Of a stretch of 64,000 nt of DNA, positions 8,391 to 15,716 are shown piece after piece (positions within the stretch are counted from its first letter, which is position 1; each line of letters begins with the position of its first letter). Both the position numbers and the translations under genes were made by a program. This DNA is from Croceicoccus sp. YJ47. Its GTDB lineage: Bacteria; Pseudomonadota; Alphaproteobacteria; Sphingomonadales; Sphingomonadaceae. The notes beneath the pieces were generated by a model. That model was not told the origin of the DNA. It worked only from the letters and a program-made list of their open reading frames with translations, and ran no database searches. The stretch is taken from assembly GCF_016745095.1 (NCBI RefSeq), contig NZ_CP067087.1, positions 3,026,501-3,090,500 on the forward strand, in the 5' to 3' direction.

Positions 8391-8527
8391 GGCCAGCCGC
8401 CAGTCTTGCGCAACCCGGCTTGGGCGGGCCCGTGTTGGCCTTCGCCCTTCAGGCTCAAGGCCTGCCCGCGCCAGCCCGCCAAGCCGGGTTCCCCCTGACG
8501 GGTGCGCAATCCTGCCTGAAGCTGGCC
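8391..8527. repeat. Large imperfect hairpin in the leader of the DUF2493 gene
   Basis: The 300-bp gap 8296-8595 holds no convincing gene but contains nested inverted pairs: GGCCAGC (8391) with GCTGGCC (8521), TTGCGCA (8406) with TGCGCAA (8503), and AACCCGGCTTGG...CGGG (8411-8428) with CCCGCCAAGCCGGGTT (8475-8490). The loop itself has GGCCTT/AAGGCC. This could be a structured leader RNA or a DNA hairpin used in transfer or replication. Confidence 0.65.
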
Positions 8528-8595
8528 CTGACGGGCTCTCGCTGGCGCAGCCATGAACGGGTGCGTCGGCGTCACGTCAGTCAGGAGAATACCCC

Positions 8596-9549
8596 ATGCA
8601 CACGTCATTTGCCGACCAACTCGCCGGACTCGATCTTGCCGGTTTCTCGATCGGCCCAGCTCCCCTATCGATAAGCGATTTCCCGGTCCGGGAGGCGGTT
8701 GTCCAAACCCTCGAAGCGGTCTGGTCCGATCTTTTTGCGATGGTGTCCGGGACCGCTCTTGAAGCCGACGCCGAGGATCTTGGCTGGGCCTTCGTCAACA
8801 TCTTTCACCGCTCCGCCGAACGCAAATCGACGGCCGTTGACCGGGCGACCGACGAGGTCCGCGCGCTGATTGCTACGGCCGATGGATCCGAGGTCCACAC
8901 CCATGAACTTGAGACCCAGGTCGAGCGGGCGCAGTGCGCCGAAAGCGCGATGCTGGCGCTCGAAGAGATGCGCGAGGTCGCGGCAGCCCTTTACCTCAAC
9001 GAGTTCGGTTCCTCCTGGAAGCCGGTCTCCAGTTCGCGCTTCAATCACAGCGTCATGCTGACCTCGGCGCTCGTCGAAGGGCGCGACTTTCTGCGCGCCC
9101 GTGCCGAGGCCAAACGCCGTGCAGCGGTGCCCGAAGGAACCCCGGTCGTCTTCGCTGGCGGACGTAGCCGTCATGCCACTGAAGACGATGCACTGACCTT
9201 CGGCAACAACGTCTGGGCAACGCTCGACAAGGTCCGCGACCGCGTGCCCGACATGGTGCTCATCCATGGCGGCGATACCAAGGGCGTCGACCGCCTGGCA
9301 TCGAGCTGGGCTGAACGTCGCGGTATCCCGCAGGTCACGTTCTCGCTCGACATGCGGCTGGGCGCCCGTGCCGGCTTCAAGCGCAACGAGCGGATGCTTT
9401 CCCTCGATCCGCGCTACGTCGTCGCCTTTCCGGGCAATGGGGTCCTCGAACGTCTGGTGATCGAAGCCAAGGCTCGGCGGATCACCGTTGTCGATCGGCG
9501 CGGGCCCCTTGGGACCAATCCGAAGAGCACTTCGGCAGCCACTGACTGA
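8596..9549 (+). CDS. DUF2493 (SLOG-superfamily) protein
   Basis: 317-residue protein. The C-terminal half (from about residue 180) is a DUF2493 domain: VVFAGGRSRH, VLIHGGDTKGVDRLASSWAE, FSLDMRLGARAGFKRNERML and VVAFPGNG, the Rossmann-like SLOG fold thought to bind a nucleotide or related ligand. The N-terminal half is a helical region of no known fold. An AGGAG site precedes the ATG. Copies are common on alphaproteobacterial plasmids and ICEs beside ssb and DUF6878/DUF6915 genes; the cellular role is unknown, with nucleotide-ligand sensing or processing an inference from the fold. Confidence 0.85.
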   Translation: MHTSFADQLAGLDLAGFSIGPAPLSISDFPVREAVVQTLEAVWSDLFAMVSGTALEADAEDLGWAFVNIFHRSAERKSTAVDRATDEVRALIATADGSEVHTHELETQVERAQCAESAMLALEEMREVAAALYLNEFGSSWKPVSSSRFNHSVMLTSALVEGRDFLRARAEAKRRAAVPEGTPVVFAGGRSRHATEDDALTFGNNVWATLDKVRDRVPDMVLIHGGDTKGVDRLASSWAERRGIPQVTFSLDMRLGARAGFKRNERMLSLDPRYVVAFPGNGVLERLVIEAKARRITVVDRRGPLGTNPKSTSAATD

Positions 9550-9567
9550 GGTCATGCCAGTCCTCGC

Positions 9568-9590
9568 GCCAGCGCCGGGTCGGCGCTGGC
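9568..9590. terminator. 9-bp perfect stem-loop after the DUF2493 gene
   Basis: GCCAGCGCC and GGCGCTGGC flank a 5-nt loop 18 bp after the DUF2493 stop. There is no T-run, so it is either a weak terminator or an mRNA-stabilising hairpin. Confidence 0.5.
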
Positions 9591-9670
9591 GTCGTCCTTC
9601 AGAGGGAAGGCGCGCGCCTGTCAGTTTGAGCCAGCGGAGGTCGTTGGCTCCTTTCTACAGGAGGCAGTTC

Positions 9671-10133
9671 ATGATCGATATCGAGGCTGTGATGGCCGAT
9701 TTTGCCGTTCGCCAGGCCGAGCGGCAGATGCAGGTTGCTGAAGAGATTCAGCAGCTCAAGGTCGCCATTCTTCCGCGCTTGCAGGATGCCGGCATCGCCC
9801 GTGTCGAGATCCGCTTTGACGGCTGCGGCGACAGCGGTGCCGTTGAAGAATGTGCATGCCTCGATGCAGCCGGCGCGGGGATCCCGTGCCCGGATGTGAC
9901 CCTCTTGGAAGGCGAAGCAGACAGCGTTGATCGTACCGGTTCCAGAGAGCCGCAATCACTCGGGCAGGCACTCGAACAGCTGACCTACCTGGCGCTCGAA
10001 CGTCACCATCCTGGCTGGGAAGATCAACGACGGTGCCTGCGGCGAATTGGTGATCGATGTGGCTGAAGCGACCTTCGTGCTCGACTGCAGCCTGCGTTTC
10101 ACCGCGACCGATGATCACTCGACCGAGCTCTAG
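9671..10133 (+). pseudogene. DUF6878-like protein, frameshifted near the 3' end
   Basis: Starts at an ATG behind AGGAGG and reads MIDIEAVMADFAVRQAERQ..., a small acidic plasmid protein of the DUF6878 type (by recall). Near 10022 the frame changes: after HHPGWE the reading continues properly only one base later as INDGACGELVIDVAEATFVL, ending DHSTEL at 10133. The length, 154 codons plus one base, fits a single-base insertion. In the uncorrected frame the protein ends in an unrelated basic tail. This is either a genuine mutation or a sequencing error; function is unknown. Confidence 0.7.
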
Positions 10134-10143
10134 GAGACCCGGC

Positions 10144-10569
10144 ATGGCCCACTGCTACTACCACGCCCTCTCTTCGGTCCGGAAATGGGGCGGCACGGTC
10201 GATGACTATCTCCCGCTGCACCAGTGGTTCGACCAGTCCAAGGCAATCCTGGCAGACCCACGGCACCGCGCGCTGCGGCACCATGCCGAGGGGATATTCA
10301 TGCTCGAAACACTCTTCGGCGAGACCCTCGTCAATGCCGATGGCCGGGTCGTTCCGGTGCGTCTGGTCGGCGAACAGCACGTCCGCGAAGACCTGGGCTC
10401 GATCCCCTCCTTTGCGGACTGGGCGCGCTTGATCACGCCGCAGGCCTGGATGCTTCGAGGCAACCCTCTGGACGGCGCTGAAGGGGTGACGATCGATATG
10501 CCTGGCCGCGGAGAAGCAGTTGCGCCCAGGAGCGTGCCACCTGCTGAAGCGGTCGGTACCGTGATCTAA
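10144..10569 (+). CDS. DUF6915-like protein
   Basis: 141-residue protein beginning MAHCYYHALSSVRKWGG, with GEGF-free soluble composition and the helical stretch ADPRHRALRHHAEGIFMLE; histidines are frequent in the first 70 residues. I recall this family as DUF6915, found on plasmids and ICEs of alphaproteobacteria next to DUF6878 and ssb, as here. It starts 10 nt after the preceding frame and probably shares its transcript. The first 100 residues resemble a deduced nuclease-free domain of unknown function; no catalytic motif is evident, and function is unknown. Confidence 0.75.
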   Translation: MAHCYYHALSSVRKWGGTVDDYLPLHQWFDQSKAILADPRHRALRHHAEGIFMLETLFGETLVNADGRVVPVRLVGEQHVREDLGSIPSFADWARLITPQAWMLRGNPLDGAEGVTIDMPGRGEAVAPRSVPPAEAVGTVI

Positions 10570-10738
10570 GAGGGGGTTCTCCGGTGAAGGGGCGGGGTGG
10601 ATGATCCAGCCAAGACCGGATGGAAACGAGGCAGGGCAAACCTGTTCACGGCATCCAGCTCCACCCGGCTTCGATGCAAACCTGTCCCTGAATCACCCCC
10701 CGTCGAGACGCGCAACCCGGATCAGGTCCGACCGAGTT

Positions 10739-10812
10739 GCCGGGCACGATTTTGCGCATCGCTGGTGCCGAAAACCGGTTCCCACTTTTCGGCGCGATGC
10801 TGCGTGCCCGGC
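10739..10812. repeat. RIME/Bru-RS-like palindromic repeat upstream of ssb
   Basis: A 74-nt hairpin with three matching arm pairs: GCCGGGCACG/CGTGCCCGGC, GCATCGC/GCGATGC and GCCGAAAA/TTTTCGGC around CCGGTTCCCAC. The core CGAAAACCGGTTCCCAC closely resembles the dispersed palindromes (RIME, Bru-RS) of rhizobia and relatives. It occupies the otherwise gene-free 10570-10928. Confidence 0.7.
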
Positions 10813-10928
10813 TGCCCGCACCACCCGAACCAGTTCCGGGTTTCCCTTCGGTGCGCTTCGCCATGGGGCGCTTCTGCTCGGGTTTTGCAGCCGGGATGGA
10901 CCCGGAATGCTCGATCAGGAGAAAGCCC

Positions 10929-11318
10929 ATGACCAATCTCGTTATCCTCGTTGGCCGCATCGCTCGCGACCCCGAGACCCGCACCACCCAGGGCGGAACC
11001 AGCATCACATCGATCTCGGTCGTGACCGACCGTCCCGCCCGCAAGGATGGCAAGACCTACAAGGACGAAAACGGCTACACCGCCAAGGACAGCGAATTCC
11101 ACCGGATCACCTGCTTCAACGGCCTCGGCCAGAACGTCGCCAAGTACTGCACCAAGGGCCAGCTCGTGACGGTCGAAGGGCGCATCCACTACACCCAGTG
11201 GGAAGATCAGAGCGGCACCAAGCGCTACGGCTGCGAGATCATCGCCGACAAGGTCGACTTCCTCACCAAGGGCCGCTCCGGCAGCAACGAAGGTGCTCCC
11301 GATATCGATGAGGACTGA
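10929..11318 (+). CDS. ssb: Single-stranded DNA-binding protein
   Basis: 129-residue SSB made of one OB-fold domain: NLVILVGRIARDPETRTTQ at the N-terminus, SEFHRITCFNGLGQNVAKY in the centre and GQLVTVEGRIHYTQWED near residue 80, ending in an acidic tail (APDIDED). It coats the single strand that enters during conjugation and supports plasmid replication and repair. The tail lacks the exact DDDIPF ending of chromosomal SSB, which is common in plasmid copies. A GGAG site precedes the ATG at 10929; a longer in-frame reading upstream is not supported. Confidence 0.95.
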   Translation: MTNLVILVGRIARDPETRTTQGGTSITSISVVTDRPARKDGKTYKDENGYTAKDSEFHRITCFNGLGQNVAKYCTKGQLVTVEGRIHYTQWEDQSGTKRYGCEIIADKVDFLTKGRSGSNEGAPDIDED

Positions 11319-11336
11319 ATGTCCTTGCCTCACGAC

Positions 11337-11376
11337 AAGGCCCCGGTGGCAGACGCCATCGGGGCCTTTTCTTTTG
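11337..11376 (+). terminator. Rho-independent terminator after ssb
   Basis: AAGGCCCC and GGGGCCTT form a strong stem followed by TTCTTTTG, 18 bp after the ssb stop. Confidence 0.8.
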
Positions 11377-11433
11377 TACGCGTGCGATGCGGCGGCGCGG
11401 GGCATCGAACCCCTTGCCGCCGCTGGATGGGCT

Positions 11434-11664
11434 TTACGCGGGAGCAATCCGCTTCAGCGTTTCCTCGATCCCGAGCGCCATCGATGCGCGAACGATCTGG
11501 CGCAACTGTGCCGGTTCGATCGTCTCCGCGCCGCACTCGATCAGCAGCTTTCCGAGTTCGGTCGCTGCTTCTTCGCGAAGACGCGCCTCCTCGTTTTCGA
11601 GTTGGGCACGCTGTTCACGCAGCTTCCTCAGCGCATCGCGGGCAGTGGGTTTGGACCTGGCCAT
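11434..11664 (-). CDS. Small helical protein (DUF6437-like)
   Basis: 76-residue protein reading MARSKPTARDALRKLREQRA, then a run of Glu/Arg-rich helix (ENEEARLREEAATELGKLL) and a C-terminal helix ending GIEETLKRIAPA. The first 45 residues look like a coiled coil. I match it tentatively to DUF6437, small proteins of sphingomonad mobile elements. The ATG at 11664 is preceded by GGAAG. The upstream region carries the 14-mer CATTTTCCTACATG (11724-11737, minus strand) also found before the 46382 regulator gene, suggesting shared control. Confidence 0.6.
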   Translation of the reverse strand: MARSKPTARDALRKLREQRAQLENEEARLREEAATELGKLLIECGAETIEPAQLRQIVRASMALGIEETLKRIAPA

Positions 11665-11723
11665 AGTGCTTCCTTCTTGCTGGCCGTTGGTCCCCTCCGC
11701 TCTCGATCTTGGCATTGCGGGCG

Positions 11724-11737
11724 CATGTAGGAAAATG
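11724..11737 (-). promoter_or_regulatory. CATTTTCCTACATG promoter element
   Basis: 14-mer identical to 46313-46326, lying 60 bp upstream of the start of the small helical protein. A similar TTTTCCTAGAT occurs before the S24 repressor gene and TTTCCTAGATG before traA. Probably a -10 region or operator shared by these promoters. Confidence 0.5.
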
Positions 11738-11849
11738 GTTTGTGGGGCAGGTGTCGCGCTTCTGCGCAGGCGTTGGAGAGGTCTCTCTCGCAGAAAGACC
11801 AAGTTTGATGCGGGCTTTGGGGCTGCGTCAAGGACGACGGGGCCCCACC

Positions 11850-11877
11850 ATTTTTACCGGGCAAGCCCGGCAAAAAT
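11850..11877. terminator. Bidirectional hairpin terminator
   Basis: ATTTTTACCGGGC and GCCCGGCAAAAAT pair around a 2-nt loop with A/T runs on both sides (one mismatch). It lies in the 320-bp gap 11665-11987, which holds no convincing gene. Confidence 0.6.
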
Positions 11878-11949
11878 CGTTGCCCCCATCGCCGCTTCGC
11901 GGCCGCTATCGCGGTCCCTGACCCAGCCCGTCACCCACATCCTTCGCAG

Positions 11950-11979
11950 CTCCTGATGCGACGCATCGAACATCAGGAG
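11950..11979 (+). promoter_or_regulatory. Inverted repeat covering the ribosome binding site
   Basis: CTCCTGATG (11950) and CATCAGGAG (11971) are perfect complements around 12 nt. The right arm contains the AGGAG ribosome site of the gene starting at 11988, so the folded leader would hide it. Confidence 0.55.
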
Positions 11980-11987
11980 GAAAGATC

Positions 11988-12224
11988 ATGTACGCTTCAC
12001 TGAACATTGCCGCTGCCCGTCCTTCAGGCGATCAAGCAGCCTTCATTGCAGCCCTGGATCAGGCCCATGCGCGGTCCTTTCACAGCTACTTCACGCAGTA
12101 CGTCCTGACCGATGACGACGCAGGGTATATCGCGGTCGATGGAGGCGACTACGGCGCCTTGCCCAAGGCCATGCTGGACCGGGTCATAGACACCGTGCCG
12201 GGCCGTCTCAGCGATGAATTCTGA
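11988..12224 (+). CDS. Hypothetical protein (78 aa)
   Basis: A small acidic soluble protein, MYASLNIAAARPSGDQAAF then a YFTQYVLTDDDAGYIAVDGG segment. It has no membrane segment or known motif. A near-ideal CAGGAGGAAAG ribosome site precedes it, itself inside an inverted repeat that could control translation. It stands alone between a terminator and a convergent small gene. Function is unknown. Confidence 0.65.
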   Translation: MYASLNIAAARPSGDQAAFIAALDQAHARSFHSYFTQYVLTDDDAGYIAVDGGDYGALPKAMLDRVIDTVPGRLSDEF

Positions 12225-12326
12225 CCCGCCGGTTTGGGAGGAAGTCCATCAGGGCTTCCTCCTTTCTTTTTGCTCGCAGACCGTTGCGGCATATCCCAAC
12301 CGGTACGGGAAGGCGCGGCGCCAGCG

Positions 12327-12521
12327 TCACTCGGCGATATCAGGACGGTCGAGATCGGTAAGCCGCTCCGGCATATCCAGGACCTTCAATGCCGCGGCCT
12401 CGATTGCCTCTGCCTGCGTCGGGAAAGCCTCGGAAGAACTGATCGACACCCCGCTCGGGTAAGTGACCGTTGCCTGAAAACCGTTGCCCTTCGGCGTCGC
12501 GCTCAATGTGACCTGGCCCAT
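12327..12521 (-). CDS. Hypothetical protein (64 aa)
   Basis: Small protein starting MGQVTLSATPKGNGFQATVT and ending in an acidic helix (VLDMPERLTDLDRPDIAE). The predicted shape is beta-strands followed by one helix. The ATG at 12521 is chosen because AAAGGAAG lies 7 nt upstream; earlier in-frame starts give an unlikely basic extension. It is convergent with the 78-residue gene at 11988. No family is recognised. Confidence 0.55.
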   Translation of the reverse strand: MGQVTLSATPKGNGFQATVTYPSGVSISSSEAFPTQAEAIEAAALKVLDMPERLTDLDRPDIAE

Positions 12522-12710
12522 GCGGCGCTTCCTTTCCGCCCTCATCATTGCCGGCATCATAGGTGTCGATTCCGCCTGTGCCTATCGCGATCCGCAGATC
12601 GGCAACCTGCCAGCGCCCCATAGAATGGGGGCTTGAAAACCGCATCATCCGTTGCAGGCTCAATAGCTGGTTCCTGTCCTCGCAGCTGGGGACTTAGGAG
12701 CACACCCTAC

Positions 12711-12864
12711 GCGACGGGTCGCAGGAATGCTTACCAGAAAAAATACGCAATTACAAAGAAATAGATCGAGTTTTGTGAAATGGCAGCTTCTCCGTCAAAA
12801 ATGACGGGGCGAGGGCGGTTACGTGGATTTGACCAAGGCGAGGCCAAGAATGGCGGAATTCCGC
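12711..12864. other. AT-rich intergenic region with three short palindromes (candidate oriT)
   Basis: The 440-bp gap before the relaxase operon has no gene. It contains GCGACGGGTCGC (12711-12722), an AT-rich stretch (12733-12780), CCGTCAAAAATGACGG (12792-12807) and GCGGAATTCCGC (12853-12864). The mix of palindromes and AT-rich DNA just upstream of coupling-protein and relaxase genes is what an origin of transfer would look like. No nick-site consensus was recognised. Confidence 0.35.
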
Positions 12865-12874
12865 AGTCCTGTAT

Positions 12875-12889
12875 GTTCTTGACATGTTC
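12875..12889 (+). promoter_or_regulatory. LexA-type box upstream of the RHH-traD-traI operon
   Basis: GTTCTTGACATGTTC fits the alphaproteobacterial LexA box GTTC-N7-GTTC exactly and contains a TTGACA -35-like hexamer. It lies 72 bp before the ATG at 12961. Confidence 0.6.
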
Positions 12890-12960
12890 TTGAATCTGAC
12901 TTAGCTTCGATCCTGCCTTTCGCAGTGTGAATCGGGCTCCTGACCACAAGGAGTCCGTGC

Positions 12961-13293
12961 ATGACACGGCCAATCTGTCTCCAGGTTTACATCTCCAGCG
13001 AGCTTAGCTCGCTGATCCGCAAGGCTGCCAAGGCCAAGGGGATCAGCATGAGCGAGTGGGTTCGCACCTTGCTCGCCAATGCCTGCACCGAGGACGAGCT
13101 TGCCTCGCGGCTCGACGCTTCCATTGAGCGCATTTCCCGCCGCTCGGTGTTCCTCATGGTCGGGGTTGATGCGCTGTTGGCAGGGCACCCCGACCACGCG
13201 CTGCGCGGTCGGGCGCACCAGGCTTACGTGCGCAAATGCAAGGAACTCGGTCTTTCCACGGTAGCTGGCGAGGGAGGCTCCGATGAAGCGTAA
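12961..13293 (+). CDS. Ribbon-helix-helix/relaxosome accessory protein upstream of TraD
   Basis: 110-residue protein whose N-terminus (MTRPICLQVYISSELSSLIRK then AKAKGISMSEWVRTLL) has the strand-helix-helix pattern of Arc/MetJ-type DNA-binding proteins. The rest (SIERISRRSVFLMVGVDALL) is helical. It overlaps the TraD start by 11 nt and is therefore co-translated with the coupling protein. Small DNA-binding proteins in this position bind oriT and regulate the transfer genes (TraY/TraM-like role), which is an inference here. The promoter carries a LexA-type box. Confidence 0.7.
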   Translation: MTRPICLQVYISSELSSLIRKAAKAKGISMSEWVRTLLANACTEDELASRLDASIERISRRSVFLMVGVDALLAGHPDHALRGRAHQAYVRKCKELGLSTVAGEGGSDEA

Positions 13294-15679
13294 TCTCGTC
13301 AACTTCACGCGTGGCAGCCAGCTGCTTGGACACTTCAGCTTCATGTTCGCGGCGGGTCTCAAGGGCCCATTGATTGTCGCCGTGCTCGTGATCTCATGGA
13401 CCTCCTGGTGGACCATTTCGGCAGGGCTCACCGACCACGAAGTCTATCTCGTCTGGATGCGGATCTACGCTGCCATCTACGGCTTCATGGAGTTCGATAC
13501 CGCCAAACAGGTCACCCTGAAAACCGCCTTTGGCGCGACCATCCAGTTTCCGATTGCCCAGCTCGAAAGCTACCCCCCGGTGGCCCATGCGTGGGAGAAG
13601 CTGATGGCGCTTCTGACCAGTGCCTTGTGGCGTTCCGGGTTCCTGCTGGTCCCTGCGTTTGCCATCTTCTACTGGTTCGCCGAGCGGTTCGGTGGCCGCT
13701 CCAAGGAGCGCAAACATGAGCGCGGCGCGATGCTCGTCACGCTCCCCGAGCTTGTCGATGAACTGACCGCGCACAACCGGCGCGAGCGCACCCGTGAGCT
13801 CGATTCCGCGCTGGGCTGGAAATGGCGGCTCAGCCTGCCGCGAGAGATCGCCCGGGTCTTTCCCTATCGGCCATCGCACATCGCCACGGTCTCCTATCCC
13901 TGGCGGCTCGAACAAAGCCATGCGATGCTCATTGGCACCACCGGTATGGGCAAGACCGTGGCAATCTCCGACATGATTGCGGAAGCCAGAGCCAAGGGCC
14001 AGCGCTGTGTGGTCTTCGATTTGACCGGCGCCTTTATCGAGCACTTCCATGCGGCCCATTGCGACATCATCCTCAACCCGCTCGATGCGCGTTGCCCCCA
14101 GTGGAGCCTGTTTGACGAATGCCGTTCTGAAGGCGAGTTCTGGGCCGCGGCGGACGCCCTCGTCCCCCATGACGGGGGCGGAGAAGCCCAGTTCTGGGTG
14201 ATCGCTGCACGAGCCCTTTTCGTGGAATTCTGCCTCAAACTTGTGGCCGAGGGCAGGGCGTCCAACGACGCCTTGGCGCGTGAGCTGATGACCGCGGACC
14301 TCTCGCGCGTTCATGCCATGATGCGCGGTACTATCGCCGATCCGCTAACCGCGCCGGAGGCTGCCCGCATGGCAGAGTCGATCCGCGCCGTTTTCAACGT
14401 GAACGCCAAGGCGCTCAAGCTGCTGCCGGCTGCCGGTCCAAGTTTCTCGGTTCGCAAATGGATCGAGGACGGGGCCGATAGCACCCCGAACCAGGGCTCG
14501 ATCCTGTTCATTTCGGCTCGCTATGTCGACATGAGCGTCTGCGCGCAGCTGCTGACGCTATGGCTCGACACGGCCATGAATACGCTGATGACGATGCCCC
14601 GCACCCGCGATCTCAAGTGCTGGTTCTTCGTCGATGAGCTCGGCGCATTGCACCGCCTGCCGGCCCTCGAGAAAGGCTTGCAGACGGCGCGCAATTTCGG
14701 CGGCGCGATTGTTCTTGGCCTGCACGCCTATGCCAAGCTCAAGGAGGTCTACGGCGAGAACATGGCGATGACGCTGGCATCGCTTGCCCGGACCAAGCTG
14801 ATCCTTGGAACCGCCGACCGCGAAACGGCCACCTGGTGTTCCGACTTCATCGGCCATCGCCAGGTCAGGGACATGGAGGAGGGCTACACCTACGGCTACA
14901 ACAATGCGCGCGATGCGGTCAGCCTCACCCCGCGCAAGCACATCGAGCCGCTCTTGCTGCCCGACCAGCTGATGAACCTGCCGCGCCTGTCAGGGTACAT
15001 CAAGTTTCCCGACGGCTTTCCCGCCGCACCGATCAAGCTGAAGCCCGTCGACCGACCCAAGCGGGCGGAGACATTCATTGCCAGGGTCAAGGAAAGCCCG
15101 AAGGCAAGGGTCACGGTGCCCCATTCTGCGGCGGAGCAGGCCGAGCAGAAGGCAGCGCCAACAGGTAGCGAGCATCCCTCGTCCAACGATGACGGAGCGG
15201 GCAAGCCGGTCGTTCCAAAGCAGGGAGAACTGGCCCTGGATCAGGGACCGAAAGCCGCGCCGAGACAGGAGCCTCACGCGCCTGCCAAGGATCTTGGGCG
15301 AGCAGTGGAACGCACACCCGGCAAGACGTCGAAGGAGCGAGAACCGGCAACTCGTTCCGGGCAAGACAAGGCGGGCAAGGCCAAGACGGACCGGTCGAAT
15401 ACCAGAACTGATGCTCCGCCGCGAAAGGCTGGACCTTCCGCCCGCCCACTTCTCCCGACAGGCGAAGCCGCAGCGGCGCGGGATCAGTCGGTTTCGCCTA
15501 AGGGCACGCCTCAGGCCAGCACGCCCGGAACGGAAGGGCTGCAACAGGGCAAGCCAGATAACCCGAAGAGCCAAAGCTCGAGTGATGCTACCGCGCGCAA
15601 GCTGATGATCGAGGATGGTTTGCGGGAGCACGAGCCTCCGCCGATCACTGGTCCCGATCTTGGCGACATGGAGATGTGA
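13283..15679 (+). CDS. traD: Type IV coupling protein TraD
   Basis: 798-residue inner-membrane coupling ATPase that docks the relaxosome onto the secretion channel. Two N-terminal membrane segments lie around residues 25-45 and 110-130. The ATPase domain has Walker A IGTTGMGKTVAIS (about residue 215) and Walker B CWFFVDELGALHRLPALEKG. The last 200 residues are a Lys/Pro/Ala-rich low-complexity tail ending GPDLGDMEM, likely flexible and used to touch the relaxase. It sits between the RHH protein (overlap) and TraI, a common order in sphingomonad F-type elements, and is separate from the main tra operon. Confidence 0.92.
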   Translation: MKRNLVNFTRGSQLLGHFSFMFAAGLKGPLIVAVLVISWTSWWTISAGLTDHEVYLVWMRIYAAIYGFMEFDTAKQVTLKTAFGATIQFPIAQLESYPPVAHAWEKLMALLTSALWRSGFLLVPAFAIFYWFAERFGGRSKERKHERGAMLVTLPELVDELTAHNRRERTRELDSALGWKWRLSLPREIARVFPYRPSHIATVSYPWRLEQSHAMLIGTTGMGKTVAISDMIAEARAKGQRCVVFDLTGAFIEHFHAAHCDIILNPLDARCPQWSLFDECRSEGEFWAAADALVPHDGGGEAQFWVIAARALFVEFCLKLVAEGRASNDALARELMTADLSRVHAMMRGTIADPLTAPEAARMAESIRAVFNVNAKALKLLPAAGPSFSVRKWIEDGADSTPNQGSILFISARYVDMSVCAQLLTLWLDTAMNTLMTMPRTRDLKCWFFVDELGALHRLPALEKGLQTARNFGGAIVLGLHAYAKLKEVYGENMAMTLASLARTKLILGTADRETATWCSDFIGHRQVRDMEEGYTYGYNNARDAVSLTPRKHIEPLLLPDQLMNLPRLSGYIKFPDGFPAAPIKLKPVDRPKRAETFIARVKESPKARVTVPHSAAEQAEQKAAPTGSEHPSSNDDGAGKPVVPKQGELALDQGPKAAPRQEPHAPAKDLGRAVERTPGKTSKEREPATRSGQDKAGKAKTDRSNTRTDAPPRKAGPSARPLLPTGEAAAARDQSVSPKGTPQASTPGTEGLQQGKPDNPKSQSSSDATARKLMIEDGLREHEPPPITGPDLGDMEM

Positions 15680-15716
15680 GCATGTCGCCAACTGCCTTGG
15701 CGTTGGGCACCGATCG

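Noticed and set aside
8665-9555. 296-codon minus-strand frame opposite the DUF2493 gene
   Set aside because: Antisense shadow; the plus-strand frame has recognisable motifs and a ribosome site.
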